From Nostoc sp. FACHB-152 (GTDB taxonomy: Bacteria > Cyanobacteriota > Cyanobacteriia > Cyanobacteriales > Nostocaceae): a stretch of DNA of 64,000 nucleotides. How positions within the stretch are numbered: the first letter of the stretch is position 1; each line of letters begins with the position of its first letter. The stretch covers positions 309,515 through 373,514 of the forward strand of contig NZ_JACJRV010000002.1 of the NCBI RefSeq assembly GCF_014697475.1, in the 5' to 3' direction. Of the stretch, positions 26,067 through 35,232 are shown one piece after another. The notes beneath the pieces are model-generated. The model worked only from the letters and a program-made list of their open reading frames with translations. It had not been told where the DNA came from and searched no databases. A program made the position numbers and the translations under genes.

Positions 26067-28499
26067 TTATTTGACCTGGTTTATCCACTGCTCTAAAATC
26101 TCTCGCAGTTTTTTGATTTGGAAATTTTCAGCAAGTTGGATTACTTGTTGACTAAAATCAACATAAACAGGGTGATGAGTTTTCAAGTTATTGGCTTCCT
26201 GCAATATGCCATCAACATCGCCATGTTTTGCCAACTCATACAAGCAACTCAATATCTCAATCGCAGGTAAAAATATATCCTGAGAATCTGACTGAATAGT
26301 ATTTTGGTTACGCTTTAAAACAACTTCCGATTTTGGTGCATAAATCCAGACCAAATTCAGTTTGACTCGCAGTAATTCCAGCAAAGTTTCAGCTACAACA
26401 GGTTTAGATAAAAAGGCATCTGCACCGACATCTAAACTCTGATTTTGATCACTGTCAAACACACTGGCAGAGGAAGCAATGATGGCGATATTTTTTAACT
26501 GAACAGATTGCTTGATGTGTTGAATCAGTTCAAAACCATCCATTACAGGCATGACTATATCAGTAATGATTAAGTCAGGTTGAGATGCAACAGCCTGATC
26601 AATTCCCTCTTTGCCATTACTAGCTTCTAATAACTCAAATCCAATTGGTTCTAACAAATTTAAGATTACCGAACGGTTTTCCCACTTGTCGTCTACCACT
26701 AAAATAGTGCGTTTTTCACCTTGATAACCTGTGATAGCACCTTGTTGCATCACCCTAGAACTTGCAGCCCATTGTTTTGCTTCTCTTAATTCCACTTCAA
26801 ACCAGAAAAGGCTACCTTGACCAAGTTGACTTTCAACTTGCAAACTGCTACCCATGAGGTTAACAATTTTTTGACTAATAGCTAATCCTAATCCGGTTCC
26901 TTCAGACTGTTTTTTAATTTCTCCGACTTGCTCAAAAGGAAGGAAAATTTTCTGCAATTGGGCTGATGTCATTCCCACGCCTGTATCTTCTACTTGAAAA
27001 CGGATTTTATAATTAGTGATTTGTTCTTGATCATTTGTGAGTTGTTGTGTTTCTTGACTAATGACATTGACTTTTAAAGTTACTCCCCCTTTATCTGTAA
27101 ATTTGATTGCATTGCCTAAAAGATTAATTAGAACTTGCCGCAGTCTTTTCTCATCAGCATGAATACCAACCGGGATTTGAGCATCGGGCTGATAGTTGAA
27201 GGTAATCACTTTTTGATCGGCTTTAATGCGGCAGATTTCGACAACTCCTTCTATAAATGAGGGAAAATGGAAATCTATGGGATGTAACTCCATTTTGCGA
27301 GCTTCAATTTTAGACAAATCCAGCACGTCGTTAATTAAAGTTAATAGATGAAAGCCGCATTGATGGATGATTTCGATTCCTTTGTATCCTTTTTCTGTTA
27401 AGGTTTCAGTTCGTTGTAGGATTTGAGTATAGCCGAGGATGCCATTCAACGGTGTTCGTAATTCATGGCTCATACTGGCGAGAAATTCACTTTTGGCTTG
27501 ATTGGCAACTTCGGCAATATTTTTGGCTTCATTGAGTTGGGCTGTTCTTTCTTCAACTCGTCGTTCTAGTTCATCATTCGTTTGCCGCAATCTCATCGCT
27601 GATCTTTGGTTTTCGCTAGTTACGGCAAAAATCACAAAGGTAGTGATAGCGATAACACAAATAAATGATTGCAACAAAATGAGCGATTCATTCGGTGATA
27701 GTTGTTTGGCAAAAGAACCGAAGCCTTTAACAGTGCCAAAAACTGCGATCGCTGACACAATCAATACAGCTAGAGTCGAGATCCGCGCTTCAAATCGAAA
27801 TGCCATCCAAATCAACGGCGGAATGACCATGTATTCAATTGGGTATCCCCCAGAAAAGGCAACCCGCACAATTGCCATAATTGATAATAAAACAAATGCA
27901 AGTTCGAGAATTTGCTGCCGATGAAAGCTTCTGGGTGATGGGGATTTTTGCAACCATACCAGCACTAAAGGCGTAACAATCAAAATACCTGTACTGTCTG
28001 ATGTCAGCCAAGTTCGACAAATGTTGCCAAATGCTTCCCAAGGTGCAATACCACTAATACAAAGTGTCAGCGCAGCCAATATAGAACTGATGAGAGGGCT
28101 GGGTAGAGTCAGGACGATAAATTTAAAAATATCTTGCGATCGCTCTAAAAAATGGCGACGCTTAATAAACTTTTGAATTAAAAATGTTGCTATAAAAGGA
28201 GTAATTAGATTGACAGCAGGAATTATACTACTAATTAAAAGATTGTTTTTAAAAAAAAGAATATAACTTACAGTAAAATCACTCAAAAATATGATAGGCC
28301 AGATACGATAGCCTACCAATAACATTCCCGCTAAAAATACACCAAACGAAGGCCAAAATGCTGATGCACCATTAACAAATGTCATAGATAAACCCATGTA
28401 TCCCAGTCCGAGATGGACAATAGGAATAATTAACGCTGCTATGATAAATGGGCGATCGAGCTTGGCTAGAAATTGCCGCTTTAGCGAATTTAGCTGCAT
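26067..28499 (-). CDS. MASE1 hybrid sensor histidine kinase
   Basis: An 810-residue membrane-anchored hybrid kinase. The N-terminal MASE1-type sensor has about eight helices (from FIIAALIIPIVHLGLGYMGLSM to about residue 295). A coiled coil follows (RLRQTNDELERRVEERTAQLNEA), then HisKA with the phospho-His near 345 (SMSHELRTPLNGILGYTQIL) and a HATPase domain (NLLGNAIKFTDKGG, VEDTGVGM, GTGLGLAISQKIV). Next comes a receiver domain with phospho-Asp near 647 (IITDIVMPVMDG) and a C-terminal helical tail of about 110 residues. The start at 28499 is chosen because AAGGAG lies 9 bases before it; the frame stays open 15 codons further upstream. Likely phosphotransfer partner: the REC-kinase next to it. 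Confidence 0.92.
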   Translation of the reverse strand: MQLNSLKRQFLAKLDRPFIIAALIIPIVHLGLGYMGLSMTFVNGASAFWPSFGVFLAGMLLVGYRIWPIIFLSDFTVSYILFFKNNLLISSIIPAVNLITPFIATFLIQKFIKRRHFLERSQDIFKFIVLTLPSPLISSILAALTLCISGIAPWEAFGNICRTWLTSDSTGILIVTPLVLVWLQKSPSPRSFHRQQILELAFVLLSIMAIVRVAFSGGYPIEYMVIPPLIWMAFRFEARISTLAVLIVSAIAVFGTVKGFGSFAKQLSPNESLILLQSFICVIAITTFVIFAVTSENQRSAMRLRQTNDELERRVEERTAQLNEAKNIAEVANQAKSEFLASMSHELRTPLNGILGYTQILQRTETLTEKGYKGIEIIHQCGFHLLTLINDVLDLSKIEARKMELHPIDFHFPSFIEGVVEICRIKADQKVITFNYQPDAQIPVGIHADEKRLRQVLINLLGNAIKFTDKGGVTLKVNVISQETQQLTNDQEQITNYKIRFQVEDTGVGMTSAQLQKIFLPFEQVGEIKKQSEGTGLGLAISQKIVNLMGSSLQVESQLGQGSLFWFEVELREAKQWAASSRVMQQGAITGYQGEKRTILVVDDKWENRSVILNLLEPIGFELLEASNGKEGIDQAVASQPDLIITDIVMPVMDGFELIQHIKQSVQLKNIAIIASSASVFDSDQNQSLDVGADAFLSKPVVAETLLELLRVKLNLVWIYAPKSEVVLKRNQNTIQSDSQDIFLPAIEILSCLYELAKHGDVDGILQEANNLKTHHPVYVDFSQQVIQLAENFQIKKLREILEQWINQVK

Positions 28500-28752
28500 C
28501 TGTGGTCTCCTTGCAGATAGCCGAATGACAGTAACCCTCAACAAAGGTTGTCTAGCTTATGATTCCCAAAAGCGGTTGTGACTTTCATCATCAAGAAGAG
28601 ATATGGTATAGCTGTCAACCACTAGGCTAAGTGCAAAATAACTTCTGACACGAATATTGGAAAACCAGAATTTTAAAACTCGCGCAAAGAGTTACAGTTT
28701 TGTAGTTTTGTAGGGTGTGTTATCGCGCCAGCGTAACGCACCAAGGTAAATA
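28500..28752. other. Gap between the hybrid kinase start and the CRISPR array
   Basis: It holds the promoter and ribosome site (AAGGAG) of the minus-strand kinase gene. A dispersed palindromic fragment (gtagggtgtgtta...gtaacgcacc, about 28710-28742) touches the array's left end. If the array is transcribed leftward, this is its trailer side. Confidence 0.5.
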
Positions 28753-29728
28753 GTTTCAATCCCTAATAGGGATTAGTTAATGTTGCAACTCGGCGTAATC
28801 CTTCCCTAGCATCTTTGATTAGATGTTTCAATCCCTAATAGGGATTAGTTAATGTTGCAACACCTTGGAGGTATCTTAAATGTCTGAGTTATCCTACGTT
28901 TCAATCCCTAATAGGGATTAGTTAATGTTGCAACTGCCAGTAATCCTAAGAAAGGAAGAATAGGCACAGCGTTTCAATCCCTAATAGGGATTAGTTAATG
29001 TTGCAACTTTGCCCTTCTTCTTTAGTTTCGTCATCTTCAGTTTCAATCCCTAATAGGGATTAGTTAATGTTGCAACTCAATTGTGAGCGATGTAGATTTA
29101 AGTTGCTCACGTTTCAATCCCTAATAGGGATTAGTTAATGTTGCAACCTGCCCAGTCGGTGAACTACCAGTGTTAGAGGAAGAGTTTCAATCCCTAATAG
29201 GGATTAGTTAATGTTGCAACGAATGCTTGATTTTTCTATAGTTTCAGAGAGAATCGTTTCAATCCCTAATAGGGATTAGTTAATGTTGCAACGAGTGAAG
29301 ATTATTCTGGTAAGCAGCTACACGAATTGTTTCAATCCCTAATAGGGATTAGTTAATGTTGCAACGAGTCTTGGCGATTTTTGTCAATCACTGTAAGTTT
29401 CAATCCCTAATAGGGATTAGTTAATGTTGCAACAATCTACAGCCATCACCATCTTTCTCCCTGCAATGTTTCAATCCCTAATAGGGATTAGTTAATGTTG
29501 CAACGATGATGATATCCCGGTACTAGATGATGAGGATGTTTCAATCCCTAATAGGGATTAGTTAATGTTGCAACGCTGTATTCTCTCCGGTCAAGGGGTC
29601 AATACCAGTTACGTTTCAATCCCTAATAGGGATTAGTTAATGTTGCAACAAGCCTTCTTCGGCTTGTCCAACTATCAATTTTTGGGGTGAAGTTTCAATC
29701 CCTAATAGGGATTAGTTAATGTTGCAAC
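28753..29728 (-). CRISPR. CRISPR array, 14 identical 37-bp repeats, 13 spacers
   Basis: The repeats start at 28753, 28825, 28898, 28971, 29040, 29111, 29184, 29256, 29329, 29397, 29468, 29538, 29613 and 29692; all 14 read the same. On the plus strand each begins gtttcaatccctaataggga and ends gttaatgttgcaac. Spacers are 31-42 bp, mostly 33-36, the longest (42) at the right end. On the minus strand each repeat ends ATTGAAAC, the usual 5' handle of crRNA, and carries the palindrome aatcccta/tagggatt. Transcription is therefore probably leftward, with the leader at 29729-29976. The repeat type fits class 1 (type I or III) systems of Nostocales. No cas gene is present in the window, so it must rely on proteins encoded elsewhere, if active. 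Confidence 0.97.
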
Positions 29729-29976
29729 TGCGGGAGACTGAAAGTTCGTTAGTATGAGGTTTTCAAGGTTCAATTTCGCGGATGGGCTAATCATAACACA
29801 AGTAAATGTAAATCGATTTTCATAAAATACCTGAAATCCCTACACAGCATGGTGCGCGGGTAATCATAATTAAATTTTTCTGCAAAAGCCTGTATTGCAA
29901 GCCATACAGCGATTTGTTCTGAAAGCTAATTTTCTACACCTACCCATCCGCGCATTTGGTTAAGATAGACAGCCAA
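29729..29976 (-). promoter_or_regulatory. Probable CRISPR leader region
   Basis: This AT-rich stretch borders the right-hand end of the array, upstream of it if transcription is leftward as the repeat handle implies. On the minus strand, just before the first repeat, it reads aaccttgaaaacctcat. It also contains a 10-bp inverted pair, cgcggatggg (29777-29786) and cccatccgcg (29943-29952). No open frame is seen. Confidence 0.5.
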
Positions 29977-31365
29977 CTAATGAATTAAATTCTCCAACGC
30001 TACCTGCAAATCTTTGGTTAATGTACTGGCTGCTTGTCTGGCTGCATGACGGTTATTTTGCGATTTTTCCCAGCGTTCGGTTACAGAAATTGGCTCGCCT
30101 ACGGTGACTTTTACCTGTCGCAAACCTAAACGAGGTCTTCCGGGTAATGTTGATTCTTTAATACGTGAGAGCATATCATACATCAGTAATGCTGTCTCGG
30201 CAAACCTTTCGCTGGTGGGTTGTTCTTTGAGATAAGTTTCGGTAACGGCGACAAAACTTTCTACTATTCGCATATGCTGCATTCGCAAGTCGGCTTCTTC
30301 AGCAATCCAATCGGCCAATCCGCGTTTTAATGGTGGTAGGGCGTTGATGTCTGGAATGTCTTCGCGGTAAATGTAATTCCAGCCGGCTTCTTCTAAACGG
30401 CGACAACGGTCGATAAAGTTTCCCTGTGCTGGAATGTCAAAATATTGTTCGGCAACTTTTAAGCCTGTATCTAGTAAGCGGTGCAGTCGAGGAATGAGTG
30501 CTTGATTAGCTATTTCTGGTAAGTCTTGATGATAAAAGCGGCGATAAAATTCTTCCATCTCGGTGATGAGATGTTCGCCTAACCGACAAATGCGTTGATG
30601 ATATTCTGTGGGGTTGTTAATTGCTGAGTCTGCAATTGATTTTACTGATAAACCGCTATCAGCTTCTAATTTACGTAATAACCAATCTAGTTTTGCCCAA
30701 GGTGGCTGAACGTAACTATATTTAATAGCAATTGGCAAAATCAATACAGTTTCAGTACGGTTGGCTTTTTGTAAGTCTTCTACACACCAAAAACCCAATT
30801 GAGCAACGCCTGGTTCTAGAGGGCTGACAACGCCACTATGACCATTAGTACCACCTTCAGGTGCAACGGCGATCGGGATTTTGCCATTAGCAAATAAATC
30901 TCGCGCTGTTTGAATAGCTAGCCTATCAACTCGTCTACCACGCCGAATTGCAACTCCACCCACACGAGAAAATAACCAACCTAACCAATTTCCAGCCCAT
31001 AAGGTCATACCCCGTTCATAAAGAAAGTAACTATGGAGTGGTTGTTTTAACTTGATTCCATGCTGACGCGCTACTTTGGGGAGAATGCGCGACAGTAGGT
31101 AAAGCATACAAAGGGGGTCTTCTACTTCTGGGTGGCGAAATGCCAACAAAAACCGAATTTTCCCTGCTTGGAATTGTTGATAAAGCTCGGCTAATATCTC
31201 TGTGTTTTCGGCTTCAATTTTGACAATACCCGCAGTTAACCAAGGACGAGTCCGAAAGCGTAGCACAATTGGCAGTAACCATCGCATCATCTGGAGTGCT
31301 AGCGGGTTAAACCTTTGGGGAATAAATTTTAATGGTGGTTGAGTGGAATGTATCGTTTTAGGCAA
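29977..31365 (-). CDS. 1-acyl-glycerol-phosphate acyltransferase family protein
   Basis: Transfers an acyl group to a glycerolipid acceptor (PlsC-type fold). It is 462 residues from a TTG at 31365, chosen because GGAG lies 6 bases before it and the protein then begins MPKTIHSTQPPLKFIP; the open frame runs 59 residues further upstream through atypical sequence. The HX4D motif is in FRHPEVEDPL, followed by RGRRVDRL and VAPEGGTNGHSG, which resembles the family's PEG/EGTR block. A long C-terminal part (beyond about 250) has no assigned fold; with its Arg/Glu helices it may sit on the membrane. It is probably a lipid-synthesis enzyme at the membrane surface. Confidence 0.82.
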   Translation of the reverse strand: MPKTIHSTQPPLKFIPQRFNPLALQMMRWLLPIVLRFRTRPWLTAGIVKIEAENTEILAELYQQFQAGKIRFLLAFRHPEVEDPLCMLYLLSRILPKVARQHGIKLKQPLHSYFLYERGMTLWAGNWLGWLFSRVGGVAIRRGRRVDRLAIQTARDLFANGKIPIAVAPEGGTNGHSGVVSPLEPGVAQLGFWCVEDLQKANRTETVLILPIAIKYSYVQPPWAKLDWLLRKLEADSGLSVKSIADSAINNPTEYHQRICRLGEHLITEMEEFYRRFYHQDLPEIANQALIPRLHRLLDTGLKVAEQYFDIPAQGNFIDRCRRLEEAGWNYIYREDIPDINALPPLKRGLADWIAEEADLRMQHMRIVESFVAVTETYLKEQPTSERFAETALLMYDMLSRIKESTLPGRPRLGLRQVKVTVGEPISVTERWEKSQNNRHAARQAASTLTKDLQVALENLIH

Positions 31366-31672
31366 GCGGTTCTCCAGATGGTGTTTCTTGCGATTGTACA
31401 ATATCGATTTTATGTTGGACTGCGATCGCCTGATTTGAACAGGGTGTAGGGTGTAGTGAAGAAGACTGTTTATGAACAAACTAGATCTGCTACTCACGAT
31501 TAATCTATTCCCCCTACACCCGCCCCAACGGGGCTTGGTCATTATTTCTAGGCGGGGCGCTCTATTTTTTGTTTATTCCCTACCCCAAGAATAATTTAAA
31601 TTTTTAAGTAATAACCGCAGAAGAGTGTGTATAACAATAATAAGTCTTAATTAAAACTGCACTATCTTCAGT
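31366..31672. other. Divergent gap between the acyltransferase and the secreted repeat protein
   Basis: It holds two start regions facing apart. The left part could be read as extra N-terminal codons of the acyltransferase but includes dispersed-repeat text (cagggtgtagggtgtag, acccgccccaacggggc). The AT-rich part 31570-31660 is the likely promoter of the plus-strand gene. Confidence 0.4.
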
Positions 31673-33946
31673 ATGCGAAAATCTTATTCCCAGGTTTTTA
31701 TTTTAACGCTATCACTTTTAACTTTCTTAGATACTTTTAGTGTTGCTTTTTTATCGCCAACATTAGCCCAAACAACTACTTGTCAACAACAGCAGCAGCA
31801 AGATACACAAATTCAAATTAATATACTCGTGTCCGATTTGGAACAAGATATCCCTGCTGGTAGAATTGAACCTGCTATTTTGCGAATTAACCAAGCTCTA
31901 CAAATCGCTCTGAAAGCCAGAAATTCCACAATAACAACCAATTTACTCACTCAGCTTGTCGATAGTTATTTACCCCAAGAGTCACTTTTAGGAAGATTAG
32001 CGCAACAAGTAGAACCCAGTCACAAACCACAAGTAAGCCAATTGTTAACATCGGTTACAGCCTTAACGCAGAGTTTGAATAGTGGTTACAGCGTTGCCAA
32101 AACAAAGAGTTTCACCAGACTCGCTAATTATTTTCGGACAATTGGCGAACAACAGCAAGCCTTATCTTTGCTAACCCAAGCATTGACAGCCAGCCAGTTT
32201 ATTAAAGGTGCAGAATTTCAAACTAAAGCGTTAACTCCTATCGCTCAAGAATATTTAGCACTCAAGCAAACAGCACAAGCCGAAAAAATTTTGGCACAGT
32301 CGCTTGAGTTTGCCCAACAAAGTCAACCGAAAGAGCCAATTCGCAGAGTTTTAATATTAGAACCTATTGCTGTAACTTACGCTCAATTAGCTAAAACTGA
32401 AGCTGCTTTACAAATAGTTCCTGCAATATCTGATCCTTACTATCGTTCTAAGATTAGATTTGAAGTTGTTAAGCAGTTAATTAAAACTAACCAATTAGAT
32501 GCAGCCCAAAAATTAATACAAAATATAGAAACACCAGAGTTTAAAGGCAAAAGCTTAGTAGAAATTGCTCTTGCTGCTGCTAATCAAGGTCAAAATAAGT
32601 TAGCAGCCGATAATTTTGCCGCAGCACTGCAAGCAGCTGGCACTGATAGTAATGCAGTTTACACTCAAGCATTACTAATTCAAATATATGCTAAAGGTGG
32701 ACAGCGAGATGCAGCCTATACAGCAGCACAACAACTACAAAATCCCGAACAAAAAGCATTAACTTTAGGTATCATTGCCAACGAATACGGTAAAGCGGGA
32801 CAGGTACAAAAAGTTGAGCAAATTATTACTGAATTGACTCCTTTAATTCAAACGCCAGGGGCTATAGATAATGTTGGCTATTTGCAAAATATTTTGGCAA
32901 ATTCTCTGGCTGAAAAACAATATAAACTTGCTTTTGACTTAGTAAGTAAGACAAAACGTAATGATTTTATGGGTAGGGAAGATTGGATATCACGAATTGC
33001 AGATGCAGCAATTAAAGCCGGAAATATTGAATTACCTTTACAAATTGCTCAAAGTTTGGATAAAGCTGATATTGACCAGCGCAATAAATTATTACAACAA
33101 GTAGCTAATGGTTATGCTCAAAACAAACAACTAGACCGCGCTTTATCTATTATTGGGCAGATTGATAATTCTGGGAATTCACCTTATAAGGTGCAAACCC
33201 TAGCTTTAGTTGCGACTGCAACTGGTAAAACTGCACAAACAGATAAACTGTTAACCCAAGCAACTGCTGAAGCGAGAAAGTTACAACCACAACAGCGTGC
33301 TTTTGCTTTGGCTAGTATTGCACAGGCATTTCTGAAAATTGGCAACCAACCGCAAGCCCAGAAATTGATAGACGAAGCAATAAAAGCAGTTCAAATAGAA
33401 AAAGACTTTTCATTGCGGGAGAGTAACTTACAAAGAATATCAGAGCCTTTTATCGCAGCTAAACAATATAATGCTGCTGTGCAAATTATTCAGGCTATAC
33501 CTACAACAGCAAGAGATTATAGACTTCCAGAGGTGGCTAAATTAGTTATTGAAAATGGTGGTGATGCCAGTGATATAGTTAATATTCTTTATAAGAAGAC
33601 CAAAGAACCAGAGAGTAAAACCAGAGGGTTAATCAGTATAACTGATATATATTTACGCGCTCAAAAAATCCAGTCTGCTAAACAAGTTTCAGATTTAGCT
33701 TTTGCCGCAGCTAAAACAATTCCTAACCCAGAATCACGAGTTCTAACTTTTGGTAATCCGCCAGATATTACAGTTGTCGATGACGATGGTGATCGAGCTA
33801 GTTCTTTAGAAAGAATTGCTTTATTAAAGGCGAAATCTGGTGACTATAATCAAGCTTTGATTGTGGCTCAAGCTATTCAAGATAAAAAGCTTCGGGAGAA
33901 ACTCATGCAGCAACTTCTTTGTTATAGGAATTCGGGGAGGCAATAA
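31673..33946 (+). CDS. Secreted alpha-helical repeat protein (TPR-like)
   Basis: A 757-residue protein with a signal peptide of about 33 residues (VFILTLSLLTFLDTFSVAFLSPTLAQ). The rest is a long run of helical pairs with TPR/HEAT-like spacing and recurrent phrases such as LIKTNQLDAAQKLIQNI, EIALAAANQGQNKLAADNFAAALQAA, LALVATATGKTAQTDKLLTQATAEARKL and IAQAFLKIGNQPQAQKLIDEA. Such solenoids bind other proteins. No enzymatic domain is seen. A Gln-rich stretch (QQQQQQ, about 38-43) follows the signal peptide. Periplasmic location is inferred. It has a single promoter region and no operon partner. Confidence 0.8.
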   Translation: MRKSYSQVFILTLSLLTFLDTFSVAFLSPTLAQTTTCQQQQQQDTQIQINILVSDLEQDIPAGRIEPAILRINQALQIALKARNSTITTNLLTQLVDSYLPQESLLGRLAQQVEPSHKPQVSQLLTSVTALTQSLNSGYSVAKTKSFTRLANYFRTIGEQQQALSLLTQALTASQFIKGAEFQTKALTPIAQEYLALKQTAQAEKILAQSLEFAQQSQPKEPIRRVLILEPIAVTYAQLAKTEAALQIVPAISDPYYRSKIRFEVVKQLIKTNQLDAAQKLIQNIETPEFKGKSLVEIALAAANQGQNKLAADNFAAALQAAGTDSNAVYTQALLIQIYAKGGQRDAAYTAAQQLQNPEQKALTLGIIANEYGKAGQVQKVEQIITELTPLIQTPGAIDNVGYLQNILANSLAEKQYKLAFDLVSKTKRNDFMGREDWISRIADAAIKAGNIELPLQIAQSLDKADIDQRNKLLQQVANGYAQNKQLDRALSIIGQIDNSGNSPYKVQTLALVATATGKTAQTDKLLTQATAEARKLQPQQRAFALASIAQAFLKIGNQPQAQKLIDEAIKAVQIEKDFSLRESNLQRISEPFIAAKQYNAAVQIIQAIPTTARDYRLPEVAKLVIENGGDASDIVNILYKKTKEPESKTRGLISITDIYLRAQKIQSAKQVSDLAFAAAKTIPNPESRVLTFGNPPDITVVDDDGDRASSLERIALLKAKSGDYNQALIVAQAIQDKKLREKLMQQLLCYRNSGRQ

Positions 33947-34483
33947 GCAATAGATTTTGTGGTGTTGCTGAATTAACGTGAGTTCGACAGATCATCACCC
34001 ACTTCCATTCCTCTCCCCGAAGCGGGGCTACGGTGTACACACAAGCGGAAAACTTCATCTACCAAAGATTTGCAGTGCATTACGCTGGCGTGACCAAGCT
34101 AAATTGTTGCAATCATGTGATCGCAAAAGTAGTATTTGCGAACTCAAAAGCTATTTTTGCGAACTCAAAAGCTATTTTTGCGAACTCAAAAGCTATTTTT
34201 GCGAACTCAAAAGCTGTTTTTGCGAATTCAAAAGCTGTTTTTGCGAATTCAAAAGCTGTTTTTGCGAACTCAAAAGCTGTTTTTGCGAATTCAAAAGCTG
34301 TTTTTGCGAACTCAAAAGCTATTTTTGCGAATTCAAAAGCTATTTTTGCGAACTCAAAAGCTACTTTTGCGAACTCAAAAGCTGTTTTGATGTGTTCATA
34401 ACGCACCCTACGAGACTACTGGAAGAGTTGAAACCTATGCTGGTCATACTTGCGTGTACACCGTAGCCGAAGCGGGGAGAGGC
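33947..34483. other. Gap holding a truncated MITE, inverted repeats and a 21-bp tandem repeat
   Basis: It starts with an AACGTGAG-family left end at 33975 (aacgtgagttcgac). An inverted pair follows, ggctacggtgtacacacaag (34026-34045) and cttgcgtgtacaccgtagcc (34449-34468), matching at 19 of 20 positions. The 12-unit tandem repeat lies between them. Open frames through the repeat exist in most reading frames because the unit is a multiple of three without stops; none is credible as a gene. Confidence 0.75.
34133..34386. repeat. 21-bp tandem repeat, 12 units (VNTR)
   Basis: The unit is tttttgcgaactcaaaagct plus a/g. The gcgaa anchors fall every 21 bp from 34138 to 34369. Variants are systematic: gaactc or gaattc in the middle, and a or g at the unit end. 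Most of the g-type and gaattc units are in the centre, which suggests growth by block duplication. The array is flanked by the inverted repeats at 34026-34045 and 34449-34468. Confidence 0.95.
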
Positions 34484-35044
34484 TTAAAAAGCTGCTACAT
34501 CGGAAATTGTGGGAATAGGAGCTTTTTTAACGTAGTCTATGAGGACAGGTACTAATTTGCTTTCTAATTGAGTAATAATAGCGCGATCGCGTTCTGACCA
34601 AGTTCGCTGTTCACTAAATACACAAGGCTGCAAAATTCCCCACAGTTGACCATCTTGAGATAAGTGAGCATGAATTAACGCCCGATGACCAAAGTTTTGG
34701 CGTTCAAACTCTTTATTCAACACTTTTGGGTCTGCGGTTTCGACATCTTCAACATAAATAGATGGCGCAGTTCGCAGTGCAGCAGCAAACATTGGGTCTT
34801 CGTCTGGAAGTCCGGCTGGCTCTAATTTCCAGTCTGGGTCGCCAATTTCGGGAATATCTTGATTTCGCCGCCAACAGTGAGACACTCTGCCAAACTTAGT
34901 TTCAGGATTTCGGGAGTAGAGGAAACAGCGATCGCACTGTAAAACTTCTCCAAGTGCTGGCATTAAGTTAGATAATATCGCATCCGGCTCGCTGTGTTGG
35001 TCGAAAACACTTTGAATGGCTACTGGTAAAGCTAAGTCAGTCAT
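34484..35044 (-). CDS. GAF-domain protein
   Basis: A 186-residue single GAF domain: a helix (TDLALPVAIQSVFDQHSEPDAILSNLMPALGEVLQCDRCFLYSRN), the central strands, SIYVEDVETADP, and RALIHAHLSQDGQLWGILQPCVFSEQRTWSERDRAIITQLESKLVPVL. CDRCFLYSRNPE and the W.ERD helix are typical of cyanobacterial stand-alone GAF proteins. There is no conserved bilin-binding Cys-His motif that I can see, so small-molecule sensing or protein interaction is the safest inference. The open frame reaches a TTG at 35089, but ATG 35044 gives the family-like start MTDLALP. Confidence 0.8.
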   Translation of the reverse strand: MTDLALPVAIQSVFDQHSEPDAILSNLMPALGEVLQCDRCFLYSRNPETKFGRVSHCWRRNQDIPEIGDPDWKLEPAGLPDEDPMFAAALRTAPSIYVEDVETADPKVLNKEFERQNFGHRALIHAHLSQDGQLWGILQPCVFSEQRTWSERDRAIITQLESKLVPVLIDYVKKAPIPTISDVAAF

Positions 35045-35232
35045 GAGAAGGCAGGTTATCTTTTTGCATATCTTCTCAATCACGGGCAAATAAATACATC
35101 AACCCAACGATACAAACCGCACTTATATTGATTAAATCAATGTATTAATGTAACAAATTGATGACTGGGTAGAAGTAGAGGATAAAAAGTTGTACTTTAC
35201 ACTTATCCACAGCGAATTCAACAAATTTCACA

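Noticed and set aside
28000-31400. cas genes beside the CRISPR array
   Set aside because: All neighbouring frames are accounted for by kinases and an acyltransferase; none shows Cas1, Cas2, Cas3, Cas10 or RAMP motifs.
33978-34466. Long open frames on both strands through the 34-kb repeat (for example FANSKA and CELKSYF repeats)
   Set aside because: They arise because the 21-bp unit is a multiple of three without stops in several frames at once. No ribosome site, no non-repeat domain, and both strands are open equally.
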